Of a stretch of DNA of 64,000 nucleotides, positions 1-12,399 are shown one piece after another. Source of the stretch: Tomocerus qinae (Eukaryota > Arthropoda > Collembola > Entomobryomorpha > Tomoceridae); assembly GCA_020055645.1 (NCBI GenBank), contig CM034548.1, positions 39,486,296 through 39,550,295 on the forward strand, read 5' to 3'. Both the position numbers and the translations under genes were made by a program. The notes beneath the pieces are model-generated. The model was not told the origin of the DNA. It saw only the letters and a list, made by a program, of their open reading frames with translations, and did not search any database. Every line of letters begins with the position of its first letter. The first letter of the stretch is position 1.

Positions 1-560
1 TAGGCAACTGAAATCAAGTTACACTACAGTCAAACGTCAATATCTTATGTACTTCGACCTGACTATTTGATCTAGAACTAAATGAGTAATAAATGACAAC
101 ATAAAGATATACTTAGGGTGATAAGAAGTCCCATGTGCTAGGATTATGGTCAGCTTTTCTGTTCGCAGACTTGTTTTCTCATATAACAGGATTTTTGTCC
201 AACGGAGAAAGTATTAGAAATGTTTTTAGACATGAATATCATTTTGGTGACTTGTGACCTATCAGATTGTTCACACACTTTTATGATACATTTCATTCTG
301 CAATTGTTTTTTTCTTATTTTTATATAGCATAAGCTGTGGGTAAAATATTTTCCTAACACAAATCATATTTTTTTAGTAATAACAATAAATAGTCCCAAA
401 AGAGCCAAATGGCATTTAAAATAATAGTGAAGGGCTCAACTGATTAGTTTCAGTGAAAGTTTATGTGCTAGATTATTTAAAGTTTACGTGTTCACATTCC
501 ATGATTTTGGTTTACGAGAAAGAAAGTGTATTAATTGAGATGATTAAATGTGAATTACAG
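1..560 (+). other. Intronic sequence upstream of the first visible AUTS2-like exon
   Basis: AT-rich and without a convincing reading frame. It ends in the acceptor tgaattacag just before the first visible exon, so it is read as the 3' end of an intron. Nothing else was recognised. Confidence 0.6.
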
Positions 561-3500
561 TGACGCCCACAACAACGAACAAGTCTGCAGCTTTTGGTTC
601 GATCGCCCGCCTTCTGGACTCGCCAACGACGTCTGCCCAAAGTAGGAATAGCCCGACAGTCAACGCCACTGTGACAGCAAGTACAAATCATCATAGTCCT
701 AGTAATATTGTTAATAATCATCCACCACATCATCATCAGCCGCATCCGAATCAAACTCCCCACGCCCACCAACCACCTCAATTACATCAACATTCGCATC
801 CTCACGCACAGCCACAAATTCAGTCCCATCACCATCACCCGCAGTCCGGTGCAGGAAACCCCACAATAAGTTCCAGCAGCACCAACAACCCGTTCGGGTC
901 AAGTGCTCCACTCTCGTGTTCGTCTCGAAGTCACTCTCCAAGGGGACACAGTCCTTCTCGGGAAAGAGACAGTTACAGGTTAGCCTATCTACTTTCTATG
1001 TTAAGTTGTATTTATATTTGATACTTGCACACCAATGTCCACCTTTTTTGATTATGTACCATTGAAATTAAATTCTTTAACTTTCCATAATTAAATTATT
1101 ATTTTTACAGTTGCTTACTGAAGTTTTCATTTATAAATAATGAGTGAATCATAGCACACTTTGTAATGATTATTGCCTAATTTTCCTGTGCGTGTGTGGG
1201 TTATTATGTGTAGGTTTAGTTCATGCGTGCAATAATTTTGTCGCTATGTTAAATGAAGCATTGCTTATGCTCCTGACAGTAAAAGCTTTAAAAGTGGCTA
1301 ATAAATGAGTTTGAGTGTGACACATGCATTTTAAACCTTGCAGTAGCAATGTGAGCAGTCTGAGCCGATCAAGTGTGACGCCGGTGAGTGGGTCTCAGCC
1401 ATCTCAGTTGCCTCCGAACCTTTCACCTCTTCAAAATTTGTCTTACTCAAAAGCGGCGTCTTGGTTGAGGTATGCATATTTATTCTTTAATCTCCTTTTG
1501 CATAAGTTCTCATGACCATTCAAATATTTATCTTGTCTCAATTGCTTGAAAATACATTATTATGTCCTTGGGGGTTAATGAGAAATATGCAAACGTTTGT
1601 ATAGTCCTAAGTTATCAAATTGACTTCAAGTACGTTGTATGTCATATTAAGATAGGTAGCATTTCAGAATGTGCTTAAGTCTTGCTGTCTCATAAAATAA
1701 ACATAAATTACAATAGAAAGGGACTTTATATAGTTACAGGAATGAAAAATGAATATTTAATTTTATGTCGGAATGACTTTAGCTTATAGTTATAAAAAGT
1801 AATCTGACAGTGCAATGTAATTCACAATCCATTAACAAGTACAGCAGTAGTAAGTAGCTACTAAGAGCATTCAATAGAAAGCATTTAAGATTAAGGCAAT
1901 TTAATGTCGGAGTGAGGATTTAGTTAATTAGATTAGACAGAGATAGTGTTTCTATTTACGTAGATATTGTGTCACAGATTAATTCCTTTAGTTTTTTCGT
2001 TCAAAGTGCAAATGTCAGGAACGTAGTGAAGTTGAAGTGCTGTAATCATAGAGAAGCCTCAACAGTTCAGTTGGCTATCAATTCAGACACAGACAAGTGC
2101 AATTCACAGCTTTATACATAAGTAGAGACAAGTAACTACACGAGTAAATAGATAAGATAAATGTTTTTGTAGGTGCTTGTGCGACTGCAAAAGTGTGGCG
2201 ATCTATCCTTCCTGTCTAACCTTACGTTATATTTTCTAATGAGATTATAAGGTGACGAGAATATAAATTCAATTGCTAATAAGCCTGTCTGGAGAATCAT
2301 TGAAATTGAAACTCCACATTTGCTCCGCACTGCTTGTAATAAACGAGATTTTTTATGCGAGACATTCCGCCGAGTCACAGTCACTTGAATTTGTGATGTC
2401 GAATGTGAACTGAAGAGTGACACGTTAAATGGAATGAGAAAATTTGTGTATATGTAAGTAGAGATGAGATTGGGAGACTAACCAAGAAGCGTAAAATGAA
2501 ACGGAGCGGAGAGAACTTATTTAAAGCCATTAAGCATACTTTATATAGACACAAACAGAGATACGTTTTATCGACTCGCACATTTACATAATATCCTATT
2601 AAGTATTTCAACTTTGAAATTATCCAAGCTAACTTGCTACTATAAGTAAGCAGTTCTATGAACCTATATATAAATGCATTGACTCAGCCTGTAGGTACCA
2701 CGGTCACTGATATGTCAGATCATTTACATTTCATTGTACAAAAGAACATCCTGCCTTTTATCTCTTAAAATAAAATGTTTTCTAGGGTTATTTATTTAGT
2801 TTATTTGATTTCAGTTATAGCTAATAGCTACCAGTTTGTCATGCTTATAAAATTCAGGTATTAATTTAGATGATTTTTTGAATGTGTTTGAAAATAGAAA
2901 TCTCAGTATATTATTGCACTGGGCTTGCCCTTGCAAATACCAACTTAAAATAGAATTTTACATTAGATAATATGATGACTTTAATGATTATGTACACACA
3001 TTTCAAGCTGTGATTATTGCATAGAATATTTGGGCTCTGAAGTCTCAACTGCTCGTCGCACATTTGTATTTACATCACAACAACTCATCGCACCAGCAAT
3101 AGGTAGCAATTTGTGCTTTCTGGGCAGCACAACTTAAGCTAAGTATGTAAAAAATGGAAGTCTGCTACATATAATGTTTTTGAAAGGTTCAAACTATTAG
3201 ATGGCTGAAAAATGAAGTGTTATTATCATAGTAATTATGTTGCCGGTCGCTTAATTTCCCAATTGTTTTATCATGTTTCAGGGTAAAACATTTTCTCGAA
3301 ACTATAACAGCGAGTCTCTTTGTTTAAGCAAGGAGAAAAGAAGAGTTAAAAAATGCAAATAGTTGAGAAGTTTTTTGACATATTTTTAGCAGGTCCATCT
3401 CTGGAATATTGAGATTGGTGAGAGTATGCAACTGTTTACTGTTATAGATAGTGTGGTCTTTTACTAATCACTCCGTAGCATAACAGGGTTTTAAATTCCT

Positions 3501-6500
3501 TTTTCCTTGAGAGTGTAAACTTTTTGGTAGTTTGATATTGGTTGTCTCATCTGTTGGCGTCTCGCAGCATCACATTATTTCGATGGGAATTTTAGTCGAG
3601 TAAAATGGGAGTTAAGACTGACGAGATAAATGGTTCAGGAATGGCTTACTTTGTGTATGTGTGTGTTTTTATCTCATCTGTGTCTTTGAGAGAGTGCCAA
3701 GTTTTTGTAATAGGGATGACATGATGCGTAGTAATCTGATGAGTTTCGAGTTTGACTTGACTATTAGAAGATAAGTAGAGGAGAATAGGAGTGTGTGTAC
3801 GTACACAATGCTAACATGCATGCAAGAGATAAGGACATAACTAAACTAAGCTCCGGCTTAAGCCAAAGTGAAGAGAATAGCGAAGAGATGAGAAGGGAAT
3901 TAGGCGAAGGAAACCAAGTCAAGTCGAGCTAAGCTAATCGTAAGTTATGTAAGTAAAAGTAAGGAAGGCGAACCATGAAAAGTTAAACCAAACCAATTCA
4001 AGTCATCTCAAGTGAACCGAACTAAAGTCATGTAAAGTATGTATAAGAGTTCGGGCAAGTCGGCTAGAGTGCTCCGACTTACTTCTCTTGGTTTCAGTTT
4101 CACTCGTTACTTACACTCCGGTGCTTACAGCACACGCACACTGCAATACATAGTCAAATGCAACATCTACACAGCCAAATGTTTAATATCCTATCATCCC
4201 CACCAGGGAGAACTTTTTCTCTAAAGCATCGCTGGAGAGGAATTACGACGCGGCTAAGCATACTTACTCAAATCAGTAATCATGCTACTACATTAAAACT
4301 AGGATGTGAAACAGTATGGCATTGTGTCACTGCCTTTTAAACCACACTTCCTAAATCCTGTAAAAAATCCTGAATAAATAATGCATGCCATATTGATTGC
4401 ATATAACCAAGTTAGACAAGTTAGAAAACATTATATCTTAGTTGTCAGTAGTAGAGTATTGCTTATAGTGTACAGAGTTGTAAATGAATTAATTTCTTTT
4501 TAATTACCAGAGAAAAGTTTTACATATCGTCTACAATATTTTTAAAATTGTAATTAAGATACATACGAAAATGGCAAAATATTTATATATTAAGCAGTTA
4601 AGTTAGGGAGTAACTTAAAATAATATAAATTAGAGTTTGTAGAGTAGTCTGATGTTCTTTGTAAAAGTATATTTTTAAATGGGTATATTAATTGCAGTAG
4701 TGTGCCTGGACTGTCTCCTGTGCCTCGACCGCCACCGGCACATACGCCAGGAAGTCTTGTGAGCAGTGGAGGTGGACAACTGTCTTTGCCAGGAGGGCCA
4801 CCTTCGATACCTTTCAGGGCTCAAAGCCCAGCGATCTACAGCCACAACCAAGGAGGTCCTCATCTGCCGCCGCCTGCCCACGCCCACGCCGCTGCAATGT
4901 TCGCCCCGCCTATTTTACCGCTTAGTTCCATAACGCAACATCCTTCCTCGCAGCCCTCACCTTTCGGACCTTCCAGTGATTCTCTGTTCCATGGTAATTT
5001 AAGTTCCATGTTTCAGCTAGGTAATCCTAAATAAAAATTTAAACCCTCAGGTTAATAATCATTTAAAAGGTTCCGAGTTAAAAGGGAAATAAAATTGCAC
5101 ATTGAATTGATATACTTTCATGTGAATCCTTTGTAGGAATCTGTTGCAATAGTGTTGACCTAGTATTTGATGTGTGTCATTATTTTGTGATTTGCAGGGA
5201 CGTCGTCGAGTGAGATAGTTCGTCGTGACTTGGAATCTCGTTTTCTGGCAACGGACAGAAATGCCGTGACTGGAGCACCCTCTTCCTTCATTACCCGACC
5301 TGGTGATTTACATCCGCATCATCATCCCCTGTTACCACCTCTGTCTGGAGTTAATCATTTACAACCACATAATCCCGCGGGCTCTAATTCTGGCCCGCCG
5401 CCACATTCAGCATTGTTCCCACCGCCCTTGGTAAGTAGACAGAACTTGTTACGCTAAGTAGAAACACTCCGTCGGGTGACTTTTACTTGCCGTTTAGCTT
5501 AGGGAATTCGGATCTGTTCCACTTAGGTCCCTCATTGTTGAGCAGAGGGTTCTGTCGTGGTGCTCAAAAGCAATGTGCTCTCTTTTTCGCCTTCCTAAGC
5601 TCTCCTGTAAATTGCTTGTAATAAAAAACAGAGGTCCATGTCAATTCAAGTTATTCTGAGAGCATCGTGTAGAAAAGACATGTTTTATTGTCATAAAAGA
5701 GTCGACGAAAGTAAGAGAGCGTGCATCACGTCTCTTCTATTTCCAGCAGTCACTTCTTTTTCTCCTGGAGTCTAGTCTACACAGTCTATCTGTTCAACTG
5801 CCGTCTTTACTGCAGGCGTCTCATGTCAGCGGTTAGATGTGAGATTTTGTTTAGTGAGTTCCATTCTACTCCTAGTACTACTTATAATATCCTCAACATT
5901 GGCACTGTTTTGTTCGTCTCGGTTGACTTACAGTCAAACAACCTCCCTACATTACATACCTACCGATATACATATGTACAGCCTACACTCAAATGCACTG
6001 CTCAAAACATCACATATGGCCCTTTATTTATTTTCCATGCATTCGTCTTTTTTCCCTATTTTTCTTCTGCCGATCACACGACGCGTTTATGCAAGTCTTT
6101 TTTTGCGAGAATTTTCTTTTCTCCACAAGCGACATGTACGTACATACTCTTAATACGTATCTGTCTACAGATACAAATAGGACAACCCGTGAAAGTACTT
6201 CCAACAGATTCTCCATCACAGCTGCTCCATGTATTCCAGATTTGACATTGATTTTTTCTTGTTCAGTCAAATTGAGATTTTCACTTTTTTTGCAAGATTC
6301 TTTCTAACTTTGTTGTTGAAATGTCGTAGAATATTCTGGGCATCACTCCTTTCAAAGTTCTTACACTCCTCACTTTACAGCACTGTCAGCCAATTTTTAC
6401 TACAAACTTTTCACGTCTTATAGTACAAGCATGCTAATATAGATATTTCCCGTTTGATAGACTAACAGTATTCTGTTCTAATTATCTCAAGTTTTCAAAG

Positions 6501-9500
6501 TTTTAAATTGCATTTCTTCCACTAAGTATTTACGTGATAGAGTGATGAGCCTTTTTTATGGGCCAAGGAGCGTTTAAGGAATTTATTAGTGATGCTCAAT
6601 ACAGTCTCCCCTCTCTCACATCGAGACCCTCGAGTAATTGACGTTTTCTTAATGTTTTTTCTTGGCATACAGGAAAATTTTGCTAAACAGCTTTGGGATG
6701 CATGGTTGATGTTATGGGCTTAACATTCCCCACTTAATTGCAAATCCTCATAACTTCTACTTACACTCCGTCCTAATATATTCCACGAATTGCTACTTCA
6801 GTCAACTACTGACAGTTACGATTATTAATCGTTTAACGGATACCCTAAACTATTCACCGATAAAACTCCCTCTCAAAAGTCTTTCAAGTGTCTGCATTCC
6901 ATCTTCGATGTAGATGCTAAAGAATGCTAAAAAATTCCTTTCCAAAATATTTTCACTAGTAAATTAAGGGACATTTGATAAGTAATTTAGCAGTGGTTAA
7001 AATTTAAAACCTACGTTTGCATAAAACTTTATAATTTTCTTTTTTTCTATGAATTTCATCGATGCCAAATCTGTTAGTCAAAGGATTGCAGAAGGCATTG
7101 CCTTTTTTAATTAATAAAAATCATATTTTATGATTGTCGATTAGGGGTCATCCTTTGTAAAGATATTTATTTAGTTTAGCTTACTGTTTTAGACTTAAAA
7201 TGTAGGTATTAACATAGGACCAAGTTAAGTTATTTCTAAAATTGGCAGTAATGAATCACAGACGTTCCCTCCGTCAAAATTTGTTTCATGGACACCATTC
7301 TACTATAACTAATAAATTTTTAATTGTCATTGTTACAGTTTAAAGATTTACCTAAATTGGATTCCCCATTTTATCGAGCAAATTTGGGAATGTCGTATCC
7401 TGGCTTTAATGGAATTCTGCCACCTCATAATCTCGCAACACCTTTCGCCCCTCCTAGTCAACTTGCTGCATTCACTCCAAAGGTACGTTTATTTTTAATT
7501 GTTTTTAAAAGTTAATGTTTTACAACATACTAATATTTACACTTAGTAAATTAACATGAACAGAGTTTAAAATATTAATGTTTTCTCAAATTAATGTTAG
7601 TAGACGTAAATGTTACTATTCAGTATTTTATTAATTATGTCAAAAACCACATTGGCAGTCATGTTTTAATGAAATTGCTATTTTAATAATAGTATATAAA
7701 TTTTAAATGTTATTGGCATTGAGTCAGTTAAACAAAGTAATGTTATCCAAGTTTATTTGATATCTAAAAATATAATATGCATTTTACAAGGTATGTAGAA
7801 TCAATTAGTCACGAAAATTCTTTTTGGTTCTTAAGTGATAAGTTCACAATTGTTTTTGAAGTTGAATACTAAAACATTATAGTATAGGTATCATATCAAC
7901 GATATGACAAATATAGAAGATTTGAGTACTTGAGAGATGTAATGTTTGCTTTTAGTGATACTTGACTAAACTGAAAAGATTAACATTGGATTTGATTTTT
8001 TAAAGAGGAAAGGGAGTTAGGTTTGATAGCCTGGGTAGTAGTAGTATTTGTGTTTTGATGTGAATGGTGGATGAACATGAAGTGTATAAAGAGAGAGCCT
8101 TTGTTTAATGGCATTTATATTCATGTGCAGTGCAGGATTTTGTAAGTATAAATAATCAATTCGTGTCAACTGAAAGTCTAAAGGCAATGTCTTACGTATG
8201 CAGAGGGATTTTATGTACACCGTGGGTATTTACTGTGTAGTTAATATTTACTGTTGACGCTTGTCCTGTCGTCATCCTTTTTATTTGTATGTCGTTGAGA
8301 TCAAGGGAAAGAGTTGGTAGAAAAGTTCGTCGACTGTAGGGGAGTATTAGAGTATTGTGTCTAAAACTAGTAAAACCGCACAAGTTCATAAGAAATTGTT
8401 TCGTTGAGCTTTGAGATAGGAAGAGTTTTATGTTTCAGCTCAGATAGTTAAATGTGGTTTTTTCGTCGGATTTATTGTCTCTGTGTACTTACTTACAATG
8501 GGGTGTGTATCTGGATGTATAATTTTTGGCATGATGTATGACCCGGGACATTTGTCATTGTTTTGTAGACAACTGATGCTTGCAAGCCTGCCAAAGTGAT
8601 GGTATGTGGGATTTGTGTCCTTTACCAAGTAAACACGATCCATGTGTTCCTTCCGTTTCATTTCGTTTCCTTCGAATTTTGTTTGTTTTTCCTCCAGTTC
8701 TGTAGAGCTTTAGTTAGTTTAGGCTTTCCGTTGTTATCCCTCCTTTCAACTCGACTCTTACGAAGAGCTCAGACCGATTTTCTCAATACTCTTCTAAATC
8801 GAAATTATTTTTATTCAATTATTTCATTTATGTTTAATTAAAAATTGTTCATTAAAAATTGGGTTAAAAAATACTTCATTTTTATTTCTAACCAATTTTA
8901 TTTTCGGACATAATCACTTATTACGAGTAAAATAATGATTTACAACTGTCCAGTATCTAACAATATTGTGAAACTAGGGTGTTAAAAATAAATATAAAAG
9001 TTGTCATAAAATTTTAATGCCCATTTTACAATGTAAAATCAATGATTCTTAAAATGTCATTAAATCCAACAAAATTGTTACAGTCTTTTCTTTACTGCTG
9101 ATGTTATAATGTTTGTTTTCCTGTGTAGTTTGTCTGCATTGTATTGTAAATCAACTCACAATCAGTTTCACTGTGGCAAGTATGTAGTATATGTTACCAC
9201 AACTCAAGTTACAGCTGAAATAAAATGCTACTTACATTAAAATTGCACTGTAGGGAACTACCATAATGTGCCGTTTTTATGTTACCTGTAGTACTTCACT
9301 TTATACTGCCTAACATGTCGTGCCGTTGTACTTGTAATGATGCTTGTCAAATCTTCACTGTGATCACTTCTACTAGCCGTATTTACTACTTCTCTAATGC
9401 TAAGTGAACTGCAGACAGTTCTCAATTTTAAATTTTTTATTCCATTTAACAATTAGTAAATTAAATGTAATTAACCACGCATTTTGTTGGTTCGAAAGCT

Positions 9501-12399
9501 TTCAAGTTTTCATTTTGTTGGAACAGAAAATATTATTGTCATTTAATTTCTTGTAACAAGCGAATCGTATTCTAAAAATCTTTACATCTGGCCTGTCACT
9601 GTCCGTCTATTTATTGCTACTTATTATCATTCTAAAACGACTGCGATTAGGTAATTATTTCCAATTCAGTAGTTTTTCTCTATTGTAGCGTAGAAAAGCT
9701 GAGTCCAGTGATCTTCTGTCGTGTCTCCATCATTCAGTAGTTTTGCTGTGAATCCACTCACTCTGACTTTAAACCTTCTACTATATAGTTGTATCTAGTG
9801 CCGTAGACTCTATACGTATTCACTTTTCTCTCACATGCCACAGTGTCGACGTGCCAAATGATTAATTTTGTTTGAATTTTATTAGAAATCTGGGCGGTGG
9901 AATGCAATGCACGTGAGAATCGCATGGGAAATTTACCAGCACCAGCAGAAAGGCGGCGGAGGTCATCCGGATGGAGGGAAGGGCGGGAACAGCAGCAACA
10001 GTGGCTCGTCCTCCTCCAAAAGTTCAATGTCCTCGTCTGCCCCGGGTCAACAGAATCTGAGCGGAGGGAGCGGGATTCCGCCGTCACCGCAACAAGCCTC
10101 GTCGAGTCTAGCAGCCGATCTCCTTAGAACTCCTAACCATGTATTTCCAGGACTTAGTCGACCGCCGGAGGTGGGAGGGGGTGGCCCGTTCGGATCTCCT
10201 TTACTATCACCCCATGCTCCTCCCCCTCCACCTACGCACCGAGGAACTCCCTTCGACTCCTCGCACTCTATATTTCTCAACTCTAACCCTCACAACTTAG
10301 GTAGTATTCATTACAAGCCGTCAAAAGCCCTTTCTAATGCTCCTATCCAATTAAGAAGGATAAATAAACCACATCGAGTAGGTGATCTATTGTACTCTGT
10401 TACAGGACCACCTTTGCCGAGATATCCGGGCTTTGGAGGTTTGGGACCAACTTTCGGAGGACTCAGTAGCCTCGGTTCTAGTCTCTTAAGTCGAGATCTG
10501 AGTAGTTTAGCTGCCCTCGGACCATCTCAAGAACAATGGCATAGGTACTCCTTTCTTTAAAACATTTACTCCCTAATCTCATGTTGCTAGAAAGAAATTC
10601 CTTTATCACTCTGAAGTTGACAGAGGCGAAAAATAATGCCTGAATTCCCAATTTGACAAACGTCCTTTTTTCCATTACCTTAGTGACTTCTCCTGTTCTG
10701 TTTTCTGACTGATGTTATATTTTCCACTATTTTGTTTTGAATCTCCCTAATAAGTCCCTGGAATTGTGAATTCCTAATTGTTTCCACCAGAATGATTAAT
10801 TTATATTTAATTGATAGGATGCACAGAGGCCCGCCATTTCCGGGAACGAGTGGTCCTATCGGTGCTGGTTGGCCATTGCAGAGGCCGGAGAGAGACGTGA
10901 AAACTCCGACGGAGTCTCGTCGTCACAAAGAGGAGCGGGGACTGGACAAGAGGCACGAGCCTTCGTATCTGTCGGAGAGCAGTAAAGTTGGAGGGGGTAA
11001 CGTGCGGGATGCCTCGCCTTTCCGCGACCGTTCTCCTGTGCGTCCTGCAAGAACTCCTCTGGAGAACGGGGACACGGACTCTCGCAGTTCTCGTTCTAGT
11101 GATTCCCATTCCGCCGTCCATCCGCCGACATCAAAGTCCATAGCACGGCTCAAAGAAGAGTCTGCCAATGGGGAGCGGGACAAGACGTGTACACCTTTAA
11201 TGTCTTTCGATCGAGACAAAATCCCGCATCCAGCCATTCTGAACGATATTAATAAGCCTCCGACTCACATGACCTCCTCGCACCCCTCCAGGTATTTATG
11301 TCTTTTTTTGATCATTTGCAGTCGGAGGAGCTTAGTCTTCCGCCTGGCTCACCTCCTTATGTGTATGAACTTTCCACTCATGCCCATCTTTAATCTCTTT
11401 ACATATATAAAAGAATTTAATGTCTCTTTCCACTGCCTGTTTGACAGAAACAAGAGCTCCAGATTCAATTTAGCTCATCTTTATTGTCTGTCGTTTTTCA
11501 CGACAGAAAATTAAATTTTCTCTCACTGTTTCTTTCATTAGACTTCTTATGCTCAATCTATTTATACGTAGACTTTCTCAGTGAGTCTTTTGAAAAAGTC
11601 TTCTTATAATGTCCTCTGCTACACTTTTACATATTTATGTAGCTCATTTTCCAATAGAATTATCATTGCTTCGTTGACTCGTCTCATTTTCAGTTCTTTT
11701 AGCAGAACATTAATGCTTCTCTTTCATGGCCTTCTTTTGTACTTGTCTAATCTTAATGCTGTTATCACGAGACGAGTTCATTTCAATGACGTTATTCAGC
11801 TCTAGATGATTTTCTTTAAAATTAAGGGAGACGGAGACACTTTATTATGTTACTTTTCTTTGTGACTCTCTGTATCTATCTAATTGGGACTGAAAAGGGT
11901 TTTTGATGGAGCTGATTATATTTTCAGGTTATTTCACCCAAATTCCCCCCTTGGAGTGCCTATTACAACAGGATGGGACACATTCCCTGGAGTGGTTGGG
12001 GCTGGACCGCGGATGTCTAGTGCGGAATCCTTTCGACTGAGTCTTTTGCAGCTGAGTGAGCGGGAGAGAGAGTTGTCTCGAGTCCCGCCTCACCAGTCTG
12101 CAATGAGACCTCCTTTTTTTGCTAATGGACCTTTTGGAAATTTACCCTTGGGGAGCATGGGTGTGGGGCCCCCGCCCCCTCCGGGCTCCACAGGAAGCAG
12201 TAACAGTTCGAAGAGCAGTCCGTCAAGTGTACCTATTCCACTAATGAATCCCTCTCCGTCACCAGCTCACATGCACGGCCACAGCTTAAGCCACCTCCAT
12301 TCTAGTCAGAATGGACCGAACAGTCCAATGAAATTGGAGGACCAGCCTTCCTCATCTTCAACGTCTAGGTCAAAGGAAGAGTCTCATCAGTCGCGATAG
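561..12399 (+). CDS. AUTS2: AUTS2/Tay-bridge family nuclear protein, 3' portion (5' partial)
   Basis: Exons by splice sites and frame: 561-978, 1344-1469, 4698-4993, 5198-5430, 7339-7482, 9886-10300, 10406-10544, 10818-11291 and 11928-12399 (TAG). They join in phase to about 904 residues; the first opens mid-codon after an acceptor, so earlier exons lie upstream. The diagnostic AUTS2 core is the exon starting at 9886 (KSGRWNAMHVRIAWEIY, then HQQK). Other family blocks are ESRFLATD, a DSPFYR block in exon 7339-7482, and QEQWHRMHRGPPF across the 10544/10818 junction followed by a charged Arg/Glu region. The first exon has a His/Pro-rich tract and a Ser/Arg segment (SRSHSPRGHSPSRERD). Otherwise the protein is Pro/Ser/Gly-rich and mostly disordered. 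Vertebrate AUTS2 acts with a non-canonical PRC1 complex in neuronal transcription and Drosophila tay affects locomotion; a chromatin role here is inferred from family. Confidence 0.9.
4994..5020 (+). other. Alternative 5' splice-site segment (27 nt) of the AUTS2-like gene
   Basis: Two in-phase donors follow each other: CATG|gtaatt at 4993/4994 and CTAG|gtaatc at 5020/5021. Both leave a single G and both join the exon at 5198. Using the distal donor adds nine residues, so two isoforms are possible. Which is used cannot be told from sequence. Confidence 0.4.
8569..8601 (+). other. Possible 33-nt phase-0 microexon in an AUTS2-like intron
   Basis: A pyrimidine-rich acceptor (ttgttttgtag) is followed by 33 nt that are more GC-rich than their surroundings, then a gtatgt donor. 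The segment is open (TTDACKPAKVM) and phase 0 on both sides, so it could be inserted between exons 7339-7482 and 9886-10300 without a frameshift. Vertebrate AUTS2 has extra sequence at this point, but I see no residue match. Confidence 0.25.

Larger units (their letters stand above)
1470..9885 (+). other. Large introns of the AUTS2-like gene
   Basis: The introns 1470-4697, 5431-7338 and 7483-9885 hold AT-rich DNA. About 5700-6420 is pyrimidine-rich on this strand, and about 8000-8600 is G/T-rich. Both biases suppress stop codons in places and give long but unconvincing reading frames. About 3840-4040 is rich in short AAGT-like words. I see no transposon or RNA gene here. Confidence 0.5.

Noticed and set aside
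5721..6423. Overlapping open frames of up to 174 codons in all three plus frames
   Set aside because: The stretch is C/T-rich, which removes stop codons by chance. The frames overlap each other, have no domain, and lie in an intron of the AUTS2-like gene.
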